Origin: Salticus scenicus
Lineage: Eukaryota; Arthropoda; Arachnida; Araneae; Salticidae
Length of the DNA stretch: 64,000 nucleotides
NCBI GenBank assembly: GCA_963930645.1
Contig: OZ005655.1
Coordinates: 137,129,456 to 137,193,455, forward strand
Reading direction: 5' to 3'
Shown here: piece by piece, positions 46,533 through 57,090 of the stretch
Layout of the letters: the number at the start of each line of letters is the position of its first letter
Numbering within the stretch: the stretch's first letter is position 1
Program-made: the position numbers and the translations under genes
The notes under the pieces: model-generated
The model's database searches: none
What the model was told of the DNA's origin: nothing
Seen by the model: the letters and a program-made list of their open reading frames with translations, nothing else

Positions 46533-47303
46533 TGTACATAGCAGATGAAGAATAATGATACAACACAGCAACGGGGATATAAATTACTTTTTTTTTTTAA
46601 ATTCAAATAATGTTTGAGAAAATTTAACATACTTACTATTTCTTTAATTTCAACGTATATGTATGAAAAATTCCATATTTTATGACAGTAATTCCCAAAA
46701 AGTGTCATAACGGCTCTATATCCCTTAAAAAATTCCTTAAATTTTTGCATTTTTAAAAAATTTCTTTTTTCCCCTAATCTGAAGATAATGACGTTATAGT
46801 ATTAATTACGAAACTTTGAATAAACACCATAAAATGCAAGAACTCGCGACTGCTACAAACAAAGCACGGCTGCTATAAACAAAGCGGCAACGCATTCAAC
46901 ACACTCAACGTGCTTGTTTGCAGTTCTCGCGCCTACATTGTTCGCCTGATGAAGGGTTGTGTCTTCTTTTGACGCAAAACAGTTGGTGCGAGTTCTTGCA
47001 TTTCATTGTGTTTATTCAAAGTTTTTTAATTAATACTATAACTTCATTATCTTTAGATTCGGGGGAAAAAAGAAATTTTTTAAAAATGCAAAGATTTAAG
47101 AAATTTTTTAAGGGATAAAAAGACGTTATGACACTTTTTGGGGAAAACTGTCATAGAATATAGAATTTTTCATGCATATACGTTAAAATTAAAGGAATAG
47201 CAAGTATGTTAAAATTTCTCAAACATTATTTGAATTGAAAAAAAAAAAGTAATTCATATCCCTGTTCATGTGTTGTATCATTATTCGTCATCAGCTATGT
47301 ACA
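46533..47303. repeat. Long hairpin, about 320-bp arms
   Basis: 46533-46852 is repeated in reverse complement at 46984-47303. The 130-nt spacer contains CCTGATGA and GACGCAAAAC, which resemble Penelope terminal sequence. The open frames on the two arms are mirror images of each other and are not evidence of genes. Confidence 0.85.
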
Positions 47304-48861
47304 TTTTACTTCTAAATGCCCGTACTGAGGTGATTTTTTTATAATGACGTCACATTTTTTTTTTTTTTTTGACTACACTATTTTAGAACGTTTACAGTAC
47401 GTTTTCTAGAACGTTCTGAAAACGTTCTAAAAACGTTTAGAACGTTCTGAGACCGTATACGTAGAACGTTCTCAGAACGTTTCTATAACACCGATGGTGA
47501 TTGCTACACGTTCATTGAACGTTCTCTGAACCGTACTATTGTACGTCTTCAAGATGGACAAATAGACGTCTATAACACGTTCAAAGTGAACGTTCTAAGA
47601 ACGTGTTTGCAGAACAATTTTTGAACGTTCAGAGAACGTTTCTGTGCTGCTTGGGTATAGTATACAGAACTGTACAACACTAGACCAAATTGAAGTTCAA
47701 ATTTCATCAATATTTAAATAAATAAATGAAAATAAAAATATGTTTAATGGGAAATATATATAACCATTACAAGTTTAGTTTTCTAAAATATGGCAGAAAT
47801 AGCGCTCATAGCATATTGTTACAAGGTATAAAGTCTTATTCTTATAAGGGATTAAATCTAAAATGGTGACAAAAATTCAAAAGTCGCCAAAGAGAACTAT
47901 ATTAAGGCGGTACTATGATCATGCTGACAAACCATGAATTATATATAACCACAAAAAATTAATTGTCTCATGCAACAGACGTAGCCGGTCATAGCATATT
48001 ATAATATTTAGCGTGAAATTTGTATCATTTTTATGGTTGATCAGGGATAAACAAAATAAACATAGGAAACAACGTAAAAGCAAATATTATGTGCACCACA
48101 TATAGTGTTGTTCATATGTAACTGGGATTCAAATATGAAAGACTTCACTTTTTTCGATACCATCTATTTCGAAACTGTTATCTAATAAGGACTTAATGGA
48201 AGCCGATTGGTAAACCATTGTCTCAGGTAATAGGGACAAGCGCCTGAGTTTTAGCGGATGACCAAATCGCTACCGAAGGCAGCAGGGATCCGAAGCGAGC
48301 TTTCGAGCAATTTTAGTATTTTATTTTATTTTTATAAAGCTATATAGAAAAGAGTTTCCTTTAAATTTAGTGACCAGCGAAGCGGGCAAAGCCTGCTAGT
48401 ACATATAATAAAATAAGATGTTTGTGTGTGCGTCATTGTGTATAGTTTCCAGAGAGTTTTAAGAAAACGGCTGATGGCTGAGCTACAAAAATTTGCATGA
48501 TGGTTTGTAATGACCTCCCCTGATGCACCTCGAAGCCGGATTTTCGAATTTTGTTTTAGTTTTCTTTTAATTAATTAAAATGTTAAAATAAAAACCTTCT
48601 AATTACTGATAAATTGGCCATTTAATTTTAATCATTAATTTAATTGTTGCCAAAAAAAAAATTATCATTATTTTATTGACAGAAAAAAAATGTGAACAAT
48701 AAAAATTACATTTATTTAAAATATTTAATTTTAATCCTTAATTTAATTGTTGCCAAAAAAATTATCATTATTTTTTCGACAGAAAAAAAACGTGATCAAT
48801 AAAAATTACATTTATTTAAAATGAGGAAAGTAAATTAAAAAAATTAGAAATAACAGTCGTG

Positions 48862-49375
48862 TCCGCGATTGTAATGAAATGCTCGCCCTCTTTTGGGCTA
48901 AGGGGAAATTACAATAAACATGCTTTAATTCGAATTCCATCAAGCCGCCATTGCTAGCCGATGTTTAGTTTCACATATATTTATTGAATAAAAATGAATA
49001 AATCCGGTAAAAAAGATAACACATACTGTTGTGTGCTCCAGTGTAACTCCAAAGGACCAAGAAATCCAGAATTAAGCTTCCATTTATTTCCAAATGACAA
49101 ATTTTAAATTTCAGTTGCTTCGGCAGAATTAATCAGATGATTTGAAACTAATATTTGTTCAGCTTCAGTTAAACATCTACTTCCGATCGAACTTTTAATA
49201 AACTGAAATATTTTTTTCCAAAAGCAATCAATTTTCCATGATGTAATGGCGGAGAAATTATAGTACGAATATTAAGTAGAATAACATTAAGAACAAAAAT
49301 AGATACACGTGGCTGTAATATTTACTAACAACAAGAGCTGAAAAAGCGCCATCTATCGATCATTACAAACGCGGA
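48862..49375 (+). mobile_element. TIR element with THAP-type ORF start (P-like)
   Basis: A 514-bp insertion absent from sister units. Ends TCCGCGATTGTAATGA and the inverted TCCGCGTTTGTAATGA. It contains the start of a THAP-domain ORF. THAP domains head P-element-type transposases, so it is probably an internally deleted copy. The target duplication is unclear (TCGT on both sides could be one). Confidence 0.7.
48994..49107 (+). pseudogene. THAP zinc-finger N-terminus, 37 codons
   Basis: An ATG-started short frame reads MNKSGKKDNTYCCVLQCNSK and then SFHLFPND before a TAA. The spacing of C-x4-C, followed by a His and FP in a FHLFP block, is how a THAP domain begins. The stop is followed by 'aaatttcag', a possible splice acceptor, but no continuing THAP sequence is clear downstream within the insertion. 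The P-element-like setting (TIR element) supports the call. Function is lost. Confidence 0.6.
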
Positions 49376-49556
49376 TCGTTAAAAATAAGATACCAAATGA
49401 AAGATGCAATTTTTGTGAATCCAACGGATTAAACAGCTTATCGATCGGACATTTAGATTTTTTAAAATTAACTAATGTATGTATTTTAGGTGGTAACAGC
49501 AGGAGATTGTATGGAAACCGTTTGGAATTTTTTTAAATGTGCTACTAATTAAGTCA

Positions 49557-49595
<39 letters not shown>

Positions 49596-50404
49596 TGGGA
49601 TTAAAAATTGCAGTTTGATTTTTTTTTTTTTTTAATTTTCTTTCACAAACACAAACATATAGTATACAGCCTGTACAACACTTGACTAAATTGAAGTTCA
49701 AATTTCATCAATATTTAAATAAATAAATGAAAATAAAAATATGTTTAATGGGAAATATATATAACCATTAAAAGTTTAGTTGTCTAAAATATGGCAGAAA
49801 TAGCGCTCATAGCATATTTTTACAAGGTATTAAGTCTTATTTTTATAAGGGATTAAATCTAAAATAGTGACAAAAATTCAAATGTCGCCAAAGAGAACTA
49901 TATTAATGCGGTACTATGATCATGCTTACAAACCATGAATTATATATAACCACAAAAAATTAATTGTCTCATGCAACACACGTAGCCTGTCATAGCATAT
50001 TATAATATTTAGCGTGAAATTTTTATCATTTTTATGGTTGATCGGGGATAAAAAAAATAAACATAGGAAATAACGTAAAAGCAAATATTATGTGCACCAC
50101 GTATAGTGTTGTTCATATGTAACTGGGATTCAAATATAAAAGGGATACTTCATTTTTTTCGATACTATCTATTTCGAAACTGTTATCTAATAAGGACTTA
50201 ATGGAAGCCTATTGGTAAACCATTGTCGCAGGTAATAGGGACAAGCGCCCGAGTTTTAGCGGATGACCAAATCGCTACCGAAGGCAGCAGGGATCCGAAT
50301 CGAGCTTTTGAGCAATTTTAGTATTTTATTTTATTTTTATAAAGCTATATAGAAAAGAGTTTCCTTGAAATTTAGTGACCAGCGAAGCGGGCAAAGCCTG
50401 CTAG

Positions 50405-50864
50405 TTATCACATATAAATATATACACATTCTAAATATAATATTTTCAATTGGCTTTTGAAGCCCGCTCGTTACAAACATTCGTTCACCACTTCTTTTCT
50501 GCCATTTTTTATTCTAATACCCGTAGCTTCTCGATGCCACTTTAAGAAAACTAAAAGTTAGAAAACGATTCGAATAAAGTTCGAATATGATCTTAACAGT
50601 ATAGAATATAAAATACTTTAGAGTAAATACCGAAAATGCTTTGAATAAGAAGTTTCTATTCTTTGAGAAAAAAATAATTAGAACACTGTTGAAAAATTAC
50701 GCGAGGTTTATTTTAGTTGGCAGATACAAAACATTTCTCTTGAAAAGTGCAGCTTTCATGTGATGACGATAGATGAAAAATCTGAAATCTTACTATTTTT
50801 GAAAAAAGTTGTAATAATTAAAGTAGTTTTAGTAATTAAAATGTTCTATAGTATCTATGATATT

Positions 50865-50896
<32 letters not shown>

Positions 50897-51420
50897 CTTG
50901 ATTTTGAATAGAAATGTTCAATTTTAGTATTTGTATATTATTTTGGCGGCATTTTAATGTGCTAGTATGCTCAAACATTTAAATATTAAAAATACCCTCC
51001 CCCATACATATGTGTGTATGTATGTATATACGTATGTATGTATAAACGTATGTATGTATTTATATAATTTTTACACAAGCCTTTTTTTTATGCTTTTTAG
51101 CTATAAAGTAGGGTAATGTCTAATGTTATGGAAATTATCTGGTAAAGGGAATCCCCCACTTACGTCTTTTTACAGAAAGCAAATATGGTAGATTTGAGAA
51201 CTGTCAAAGTTAGATTGTGACAGTACATAGTTTTTGTTTTAACACCGAAGTGAATAAACGTATTTGCTTAGTAAATGCAAGCATCGAAAAAAAAAAATCT
51301 GAAGAAAAGCAACACAAAAGTATTTGTGAATATTTTCAGAATGCGATAAATCAAACTCAATTAATTCAAAAATGTATATGTAATGTATATTCATGCAGTA
51401 TATTTATTATATTTTGAGAT
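50405..51420. other. AT-rich sequence, no gene seen
   Basis: TA and GTAT microsatellites (50867-50895, 51010-51063). The frame at 51217-51417 is unrecognised. Confidence 0.5.
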
Positions 51421-51719
51421 GCAATATCGAATTGAGGCAAAATGTGGACCGAAAATTGCTTATTCTGTCATTGTAAAAATGGCTACCATTCCTGGTTGTG
51501 GGTACACTTTTTTTTTTTTTTTTTTTTAAGAGTGTGTTTGACTTACAAATTCTCAAATATAGCCATTTATGTGAACATAACACATTTTATTAATTTTTTT
51601 AATTGTATTTTTAGGCCTTTTTAGCCATGTCAACCCCAGAAAAATCAACCGATCAAAAAGAAATTGATATTAATACGCTTGTAAAAGCCGTTTAAATTGC
51701 TTAGTACATAAGAAATCCA

Positions 51720-52031
51720 TAAAATCGACAACCCGAAAAAATAGACTTCCTCACAGTATTTGTGTCTTTCCAGAAAAAGCCTGGGAAAAGAAAGGGATCT
51801 CCAACTATCAGACTACCGGTCAAGCACGCTGAAAATAGGAACACCACAATCTGAAAACGATGTCGACTTCTGCATCATCTGTTTGCAGCACCTGCTACCA
51901 TGCCTAACAAGGGCAACCTCAATCAAAAGTGTGATCGTCGGGAGCATTTGAAGTGTGCCAATATACATGCTAATTATACTACTTGCAAGCATTGCACTTC
52001 TGTATTGGGGGACGAAGAAGATGACGAATAA
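51720..52031 (+). pseudogene. PHD-like zinc-finger C-terminus of a transposon protein, broken
   Basis: One frame (51760-51951) gives DVDFCIICL. A second frame gives NQKCDRREHLKCANIH, then TTCKHC and an acidic tail GDEEDDE ending in TAA at 52029-52031. Together the Cys and His residues follow a C4HC3 (PHD-finger) order as seen at the C-terminus of some pogo-like and other transposon proteins. The frame change lies near 51880-51900. Upstream 51640-51750 may hold more decayed coding sequence, but no catalytic domain is recognisable. The acidic end also fits those families. The family cannot be fixed from this fragment. Confidence 0.4.
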
Positions 52032-53495
52032 AATTGAAAAAATGAAATTTTCTGTTGTTATTTTGGCGACTAAGTCCTTACAAAATGAATGAATTTTGTT
52101 ATTTTTCTGTATTTATGTTGATTTTTCTAATTATATTCTCATTTTTAGCGTATTTTTAAAATGTGTCTACAATCGGGCACACTTTTTTTTCTTTTTGGTG
52201 GAGGGGAGGGGGGGGGGGGTGAGAAAAATGACCACTTTACAAAATTGATGATAGATTTTTACTAGTTGACGGAATCCATACAGTTACTTTATCAAACGTA
52301 GCTAAGGATTCTAGCTTTCAATTTGTATTTATATGTCTACATAATATTTACTCTGTCAGAAGTTTTAAGTCAAAATCAAAACTTTGCCCACAACCGGAGA
52401 CATTCATCTATATTCAAAAATAACTTTATCTACTTAATAATAAAATAGGTAATATTTGTATTTCATAATTGCATGTAAACATACATTTTTATGCAAAAAG
52501 TAATCACCAATATAAAATTTGTTTTAAAAGTGAAATATTTATATATGAATCATATTTATAGATGAATCAAAAAAGAAATTATATTATTTTATACAATATT
52601 TAAAAACTTCTTTGATTAAAATATAGTTTTATGAGTTTCATCCGTTTTGCATTTTCATGAAAAGTTTAATAAGTGTGCATTAAAATTTAATGCAATTTCA
52701 GGCGTTGTAAAAGTGCAGATAGGAAGAAGTACTTAATAAAATACTATACTTTGAAATTTATGACTTGCGAATTTTCATTTTGTATCTGTTAAAATTTAAA
52801 ATAAATTTTAAACCTACATAAATAATAAATTTTTATAAATAAATTATCATATAAATATTTATTATTCCTAAGCATTTTTGCTTATTTTCGCTAGTTTAAT
52901 TAAAAACTCTTCGAATTAAATAATGAATTCTTTGTTAATTCCATTAGTAATAATAAAGAGTTTTCAACAATTTTTATTTCGTTATTTAGTTAATTTTATA
53001 ATATTTTATTCTGAAGTTTTGCTGCAGTCATCGTTTAAAAATAAATATTAATATTACCGAATTATGTTTCGGTTCTTTTAATTAATCAGTGTCTAGAAAC
53101 AGCACGACATTTTAATTTTTACATTTTTTTTATCTACATATTTTTATTTCTATTATCACTCTACTCAAGCACTGCTTCTTCAATCAATGTGTATTTTTAA
53201 TTCAATAACGGGAAAGTAAGTAAGTGTACGGGAAAAAAAGGAAGAAAGAAAAAATAGATAGCACATCAAATATTTTTAGTAACATATTTAATAATTTTAA
53301 AAAGTTACGAATTGTATTAAAATTACATTTAATTATATATATATATAATACGGTTTCTTCCTTTATAAAATGTTTACCATATTTTAAAACTTTATTTTTA
53401 ATTTTTATTTTTGGCAAATTTAAAACATTTTTTGCGATTACGAAAATTATAGTTTAGGTAAAAAAATCTATTAATGAGAAATTGTCAAAGTCTGT
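52032..53495. other. AT-rich sequence, no gene seen
   Basis: G-run at 52206-52220 followed by featureless AT-rich sequence. The opposed frames at 53202-53457 are low complexity. Confidence 0.55.
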
Positions 53496-53872
53496 TTGTC
53501 TTACAGGAGAAGTATGAATCAGTAAAATTGCTATTGAAACCAAACCAAGTTTAAATTAAAGAGCATGGTCGAAAACATTAGGTACAGTACAAATTTGCTG
53601 CAACAACCCACATGGTGGCAAGATATAACCCCCTAATAGTTTTAGTTATTTCTATAAAAGCCAACAAAACCCATGTCGTAACAAGAACAAATGGTGCTGT
53701 GGTAGCGTGCTTAACTAAGGTCCTCGGATCGAGTCCCCTCAAGGGCGTTTTGTACTTTAATTTTTTATTTCAACTAAAATATTTGTTTTTTACATTTTTA
53801 ATTAAATTAAATCATTATTTTAAGAGAAAACATTAATTATATTAAAACAAGTAATTTTTTTTTTTTTTCAGC
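53496..53872 (+). repeat. SINE-like arm, left (inverted with 59060-59455)
   Basis: Contains a tRNA-like block (GGTGCTGTGGTAGCGTGC A-box-like at about 53692, GGATCGAGTCC B-box-like at about 53727) and matches the reverse complement of 59060-59455 over about 370 bp. It lacks about 10 nt of the tRNA-like anticodon region present in the right arm. Confidence 0.7.
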
Positions 53873-54473
53873 GTGGGTAATTTAATATTTTTTTTAATTT
53901 TTAACCAATGTATTTATTTATTTATTAAATTTAAAGAAATTAATAATTTAATGGGAAATACTTTTATATTTCATTTAGATAAGATTTTGGTAATGATTAC
54001 ATTCCGATAAAATTTTGTTAATGATTATGTTTTATGTAAATTTCTAATTACTATTTTTTAACGATGACATTAGTATCAAGAGTTAATCGTCTGCTCTCAA
54101 TTGTATTATTTATTCATGCGTTTTTTTTTTTTTTGCATGAAAAATCCTGAATGAACAACAGCTGTTGCTTAACTATTCGATGTCGCATTTAACTTTTATT
54201 TCAAATGTTTCATTAATGTCTATAATATATAATCTGTTAATATATAATCTGTTAAATTTAGTGGTGTCGGAAAAACTGATAATAATATTGAACACGATGA
54301 CAAATTTTCTCAAAATGATTTTACTAAATTCATAAATAGTTTACATTTCAAAAAATTCAAAATCTAGGTAAATATGGTTTTTACAAATCTAGTAATCTCG
54401 ACGAAAACCCAAATATTTAATAAAATGTTCGTGATGAACAATAATTGACGGTGAATAAAATTGTAATTCAAAT
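53873..54473. other. AT-rich sequence between SINE-like arm and LTR element
   Basis: No gene recognised. A short poly-T at 54120-54134. Confidence 0.5.
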
Positions 54474-54477
54474 AATT

Positions 54478-55049
54478 TGTGAGGTTAGCGAAATGCTGCA
54501 ATTAAATTTCGCACTTCAGAAGTAACGCATGAATGCGGATGTTTTAGGATTTGATAGAGTTAGTTCCTATCCTAAACTAAAATTGTAATTGACATTATGC
54601 TAATAAGTTTGAAAAGTGATTTATATAAAAGAAGGGAGATTTCTTGTAGTTGGAGAGACTATGAGGAGAGTGAGTTGAAAGGAGCGTTAGTAGAAGCTAG
54701 CGGCTAGAGGTTAGTCAGAAGTAATTCGAGTAGATAACGTGGTCAGGGAATCCTCCCGTTATCGAAAAGTTACTGAGCCGCGAGGTTGAACGAAATTAAA
54801 TGTGGTAGTTAAAATTATGGTGATTAATTATGTAAAGTTAAAGTAGTTAGCATGGCTGCCCATCTTAAATTGTAAAGATATTAAATATAAAGTCCAGCGC
54901 CCACCTTTCTTATTTAAGCTCCTAATAAAAGCTCATTATTTATTTTACATTTCTGACTTTGTGTTATTTCATAACTTTACTCAGTAATTAAGCAAGTTTC
55001 AGCATTCAAGTTAAGGTTAAAGGATGGAGACGAGTAATCGTTCGCCACA
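54478..55049 (+). repeat. 5' LTR of gag-only element
   Basis: 572 bp, TG...CA. 'tatataaaag' at about 54622 could be a TATA element and 'aataaa' at about 54924 a poly(A) signal. Confidence 0.9.
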
Positions 55050-55050
55050 T

Positions 55051-55068
55051 TGGCGCCCATCTCCACTC
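55051..55068 (+). promoter_or_regulatory. Primer binding site candidate
   Basis: TGGCGCCCATCTCC begins one base after the 5' LTR. TGG is the complement of a tRNA CCA end. The tRNA species is not determined. Confidence 0.65.
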
Positions 55069-55091
55069 GAATCCCCCCCCCCCCCGAGCTA

Positions 55092-56465
55092 ATGTTTTTT
55101 GACGGCACCACAAGCGTGCTTCAATTTTTTGAAGAGCTTCAATATTTTTTTGAATTTTATAAAATTGATTTTAAAGACAAGTATGCTTGGTTGAAATATG
55201 CCTTAAATGGAGAACCGAAACAGTGGCTTAGGCTAATAGCCTGTCATTCACTTGGCTCAACTCCAACGTATGATGATGTGAAACGCAAAGTTATCGATCT
55301 TTTTGCCACTCCGTATGATAGATTACGATTGGAGCATGACCGCTCCCTCCCCCCTCACGAACGTCAATGGGAAGCAATAGTAAACCCAGTGGAAAAACCG
55401 CAACAAGTTATTCAGTCGCAAGCAGAATGTTCTACTAATTTAAATCAACCCCAAACTGACGACAAAAACTTTAATCCTTCTGACGAAAGTCGAATAAAAG
55501 TGAATGAAAACGAGCACACTTCATCTTTAAATAGCACTACACGCAAATCTCCTTCTGTTAGTCAGAATGTGGCTCCGGATGAAAAATCCGAGAATTTATC
55601 TAGAATAGCGGGGGTTGAAAAGGAAAATCAAATTGAAATAACTGTGGCCACTGAAGCAGTTAAATTACGTGAAAGTGTCAAATCAGTAAATGTTGCTGCT
55701 AACTTTTCTAGTGATTTAATTTCATCTCCTGATAAATTAAGTTCCAAAACAGTCAAATTGACGGACGCTGTTATTTTCGCACAAACGGTAGTAAACGAAA
55801 CTGCAAAGGTTAACCAGTGCGCCTCCAAATATCTCGCAACTGCTTTTCAAGAAAATCCAATTAAAATAACTATTGCTGCGGAAACCGTTAAAATAAATGA
55901 TGCGGCTAATCCTTGTAACTCTCCCTTAGCTGTCAGCTGTGCATCTATCCAGCCGACACAGTCAAATATTTGCAATGAGAAATTTCACTTAAATTGTCAA
56001 AATGACATGCCGCTTAAAGTGAACGAAAAAGATCTTATTTTGAAGCAGGTAAATTCAACAGGGCATGTAATATATGGTGAAGTTTCTACAAACTCCTGCA
56101 GCCCTGCATGCAAAAGCACGGAGCGACAGCAGTCCCCTGTTGTAACCACGAACAGTGACAAGGTGACGGGCTCGAAATCCCCTCACCACCAGGGCCAAAC
56201 TCCGGTTACAACGTCTAACCTGCACCTGCAAGCAACCAGTCTGCACAGCATCTCTAATTTTGCTGATATCAAGGATGCCAGTACAATTTGTCAGGTCGTA
56301 TCGTTCCTTATTTTAGTTTTTTTCAAGTATTGTGTTATCAGAGCAGTGATAAAGTCTACGACATGTAGTAAAAACTTATGGACTTTCATTTGGACATTTA
56401 ACTATGAACTAAAAGCCTTGAATTTTCTAAAAAATCAAAAATCTAAATTTAAACTTGAAGCATGA
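55092..56465 (+). CDS. gag: Gag-like protein of a non-autonomous LTR element
   Basis: An open frame of 457 codons from the first in-frame ATG (55092). The frame is open back to 55050, but that part lies over the primer site. Residues about 3-75 (FFDGTTSVLQFFEELQYFFE, KYAWLKYALNGEPKQWLRL, then VKRKVIDLFATPYDR) look like the capsid N-terminal domain of Ty3/gypsy Gag. From about residue 90 the protein is Ser/Asn/Thr/Lys-rich, low complexity and has two internally similar blocks (EITVATEAVKLRE and KITIAAETVKIND). A hydrophobic segment (VVSFLILVFFKYCVI) lies near residue 410. No CCHC knuckle and no protease. The long intact frame and near-identical LTRs suggest recent activity. Whether the tail is functional is unknown. 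Confidence 0.8.
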   Translation: MFFDGTTSVLQFFEELQYFFEFYKIDFKDKYAWLKYALNGEPKQWLRLIACHSLGSTPTYDDVKRKVIDLFATPYDRLRLEHDRSLPPHERQWEAIVNPVEKPQQVIQSQAECSTNLNQPQTDDKNFNPSDESRIKVNENEHTSSLNSTTRKSPSVSQNVAPDEKSENLSRIAGVEKENQIEITVATEAVKLRESVKSVNVAANFSSDLISSPDKLSSKTVKLTDAVIFAQTVVNETAKVNQCASKYLATAFQENPIKITIAAETVKINDAANPCNSPLAVSCASIQPTQSNICNEKFHLNCQNDMPLKVNEKDLILKQVNSTGHVIYGEVSTNSCSPACKSTERQQSPVVTTNSDKVTGSKSPHHQGQTPVTTSNLHLQATSLHSISNFADIKDASTICQVVSFLILVFFKYCVIRAVIKSTTCSKNLWTFIWTFNYELKALNFLKNQKSKFKLEA

Positions 56466-56499
56466 ACTTTCAGTTTCGGAAAATTCATGTATTAGTTAC

Positions 56500-57090
56500 A
56501 TGTCATAAATTTTTTTTCTGTCTATAATATATGTATGTATGTTAATATCCTTTTTATTTCTCAGCCATCACCAGCAGTTTTGGGTAAAAAACCTTTTTGA
56601 ACTTTGATATAAACATTTCCCCCCCCTTTCGTTTTTGAATGATCTATATCTGCATATACTTAAATGTGTTTATGTTTTAAGCCATCACCTGCAGAAAGCT
56701 GGTATTATAAACTTTTTTTTTTTAATCTGTGTAAATATTCCTCCTCTTTCGTTTTTGAATGATATATATATGTATATACTCTAATGCTTTTCTATTCCCT
56801 AGCCAACGGCCGTTTTGAAAAAACTTTTCCAACAATTTGTATATATCCATTAACTATATTTCGCTCAATTTCTTATGAATGCAATTATAAAATGCAATTT
56901 TATAAATTGTGTAAAATGAAAATTTTATAAGTATATATAAACAATTTTTCTCTATAGTTTTGTAAATATAATGTAAATATGTATGTACATTAATCTTTTT
57001 TTCTCTCAAGCCATCAACTGCAGTTTTGAAATATGTTGTATCCTTCCATTTTTCTAAATGTCCTAAATTGTATTTCTTGTTGTAAACTCT
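56500..57090 (+). repeat. Tandem repeat with splice-acceptor-like cores
   Basis: Four related units in the element's 3' region each have a TATGTATATA-like stretch, a pyrimidine-rich run ending in AG, then CCATCACCAGCAG or a variant (about 56563, 56681, 56801, 57010). Between them 'ctcctctttcgtttttgaatgat' recurs. They are non-coding. Confidence 0.65.

Larger units (their letters stand above)
42126..47655. mobile_element. 5.5-kb TA-type DNA transposon with AACGTTC subterminal repeats
   Basis: Ends CCCAAGTAGCACCGGAACG and the inverted CCCAAGCAGCACAGAAACG. Sister units give the empty site 'aaacatatagtatac'; here the left flank is aaacat and the right TATAG, consistent with a TA duplication that lost one base. 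Both ends carry many AACGTTC/GAACGTT motifs (42139-42345, 47380-47640). I recognise no transposase inside, so the element is probably non-autonomous or hollowed out. It hosts a hAT MITE, a TA MITE and a long hairpin. Confidence 0.82.
40653..48399 (+). repeat. Helitron-like unit 3, with truncated head and two large insertions
   Basis: A head fragment (40653-40819), a CTAT microsatellite (40820-40861) and then a full unit, as in unit 2. Interrupted at 41535-42037 and 42126-47655. Resumes at 47656 with 'tatagtatacag' and runs to the CTAG at 48399. Confidence 0.8.
37275..50404 (+). mobile_element. Head-to-tail array of Helitron-like units
   Basis: Four units end in the same 3' structure: GCRGGC-AAA-GCCTGC hairpin, then CTAG (40652, 48399, 50404) or CTAT (38769). 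Most are followed at once by the next unit's head, ACATATAATAAAATAAGATG. Each unit has the same body: a head with 'aagaaaacggctgatggctga', two poly-A blocks after 'attgttgccaaaaaa', and a tail with 'ggatgaccaaatcgctaccgaaggcagcagggatccga'. No Rep/helicase is encoded, so these are non-autonomous. Later insertions interrupt units 2, 3 and 4. Confidence 0.82.
48400..50404 (+). repeat. Helitron-like unit 4
   Basis: Head to CTAG. The two A-tracts are short here. Interrupted by a TIR element at 48862-49375. Confidence 0.8.

Noticed and set aside
46520..47118. Two short protein genes on opposite strands sharing a MQ(R/K)F-K-FFKG peptide
   Set aside because: They are mirror images created by the arms of one long hairpin.
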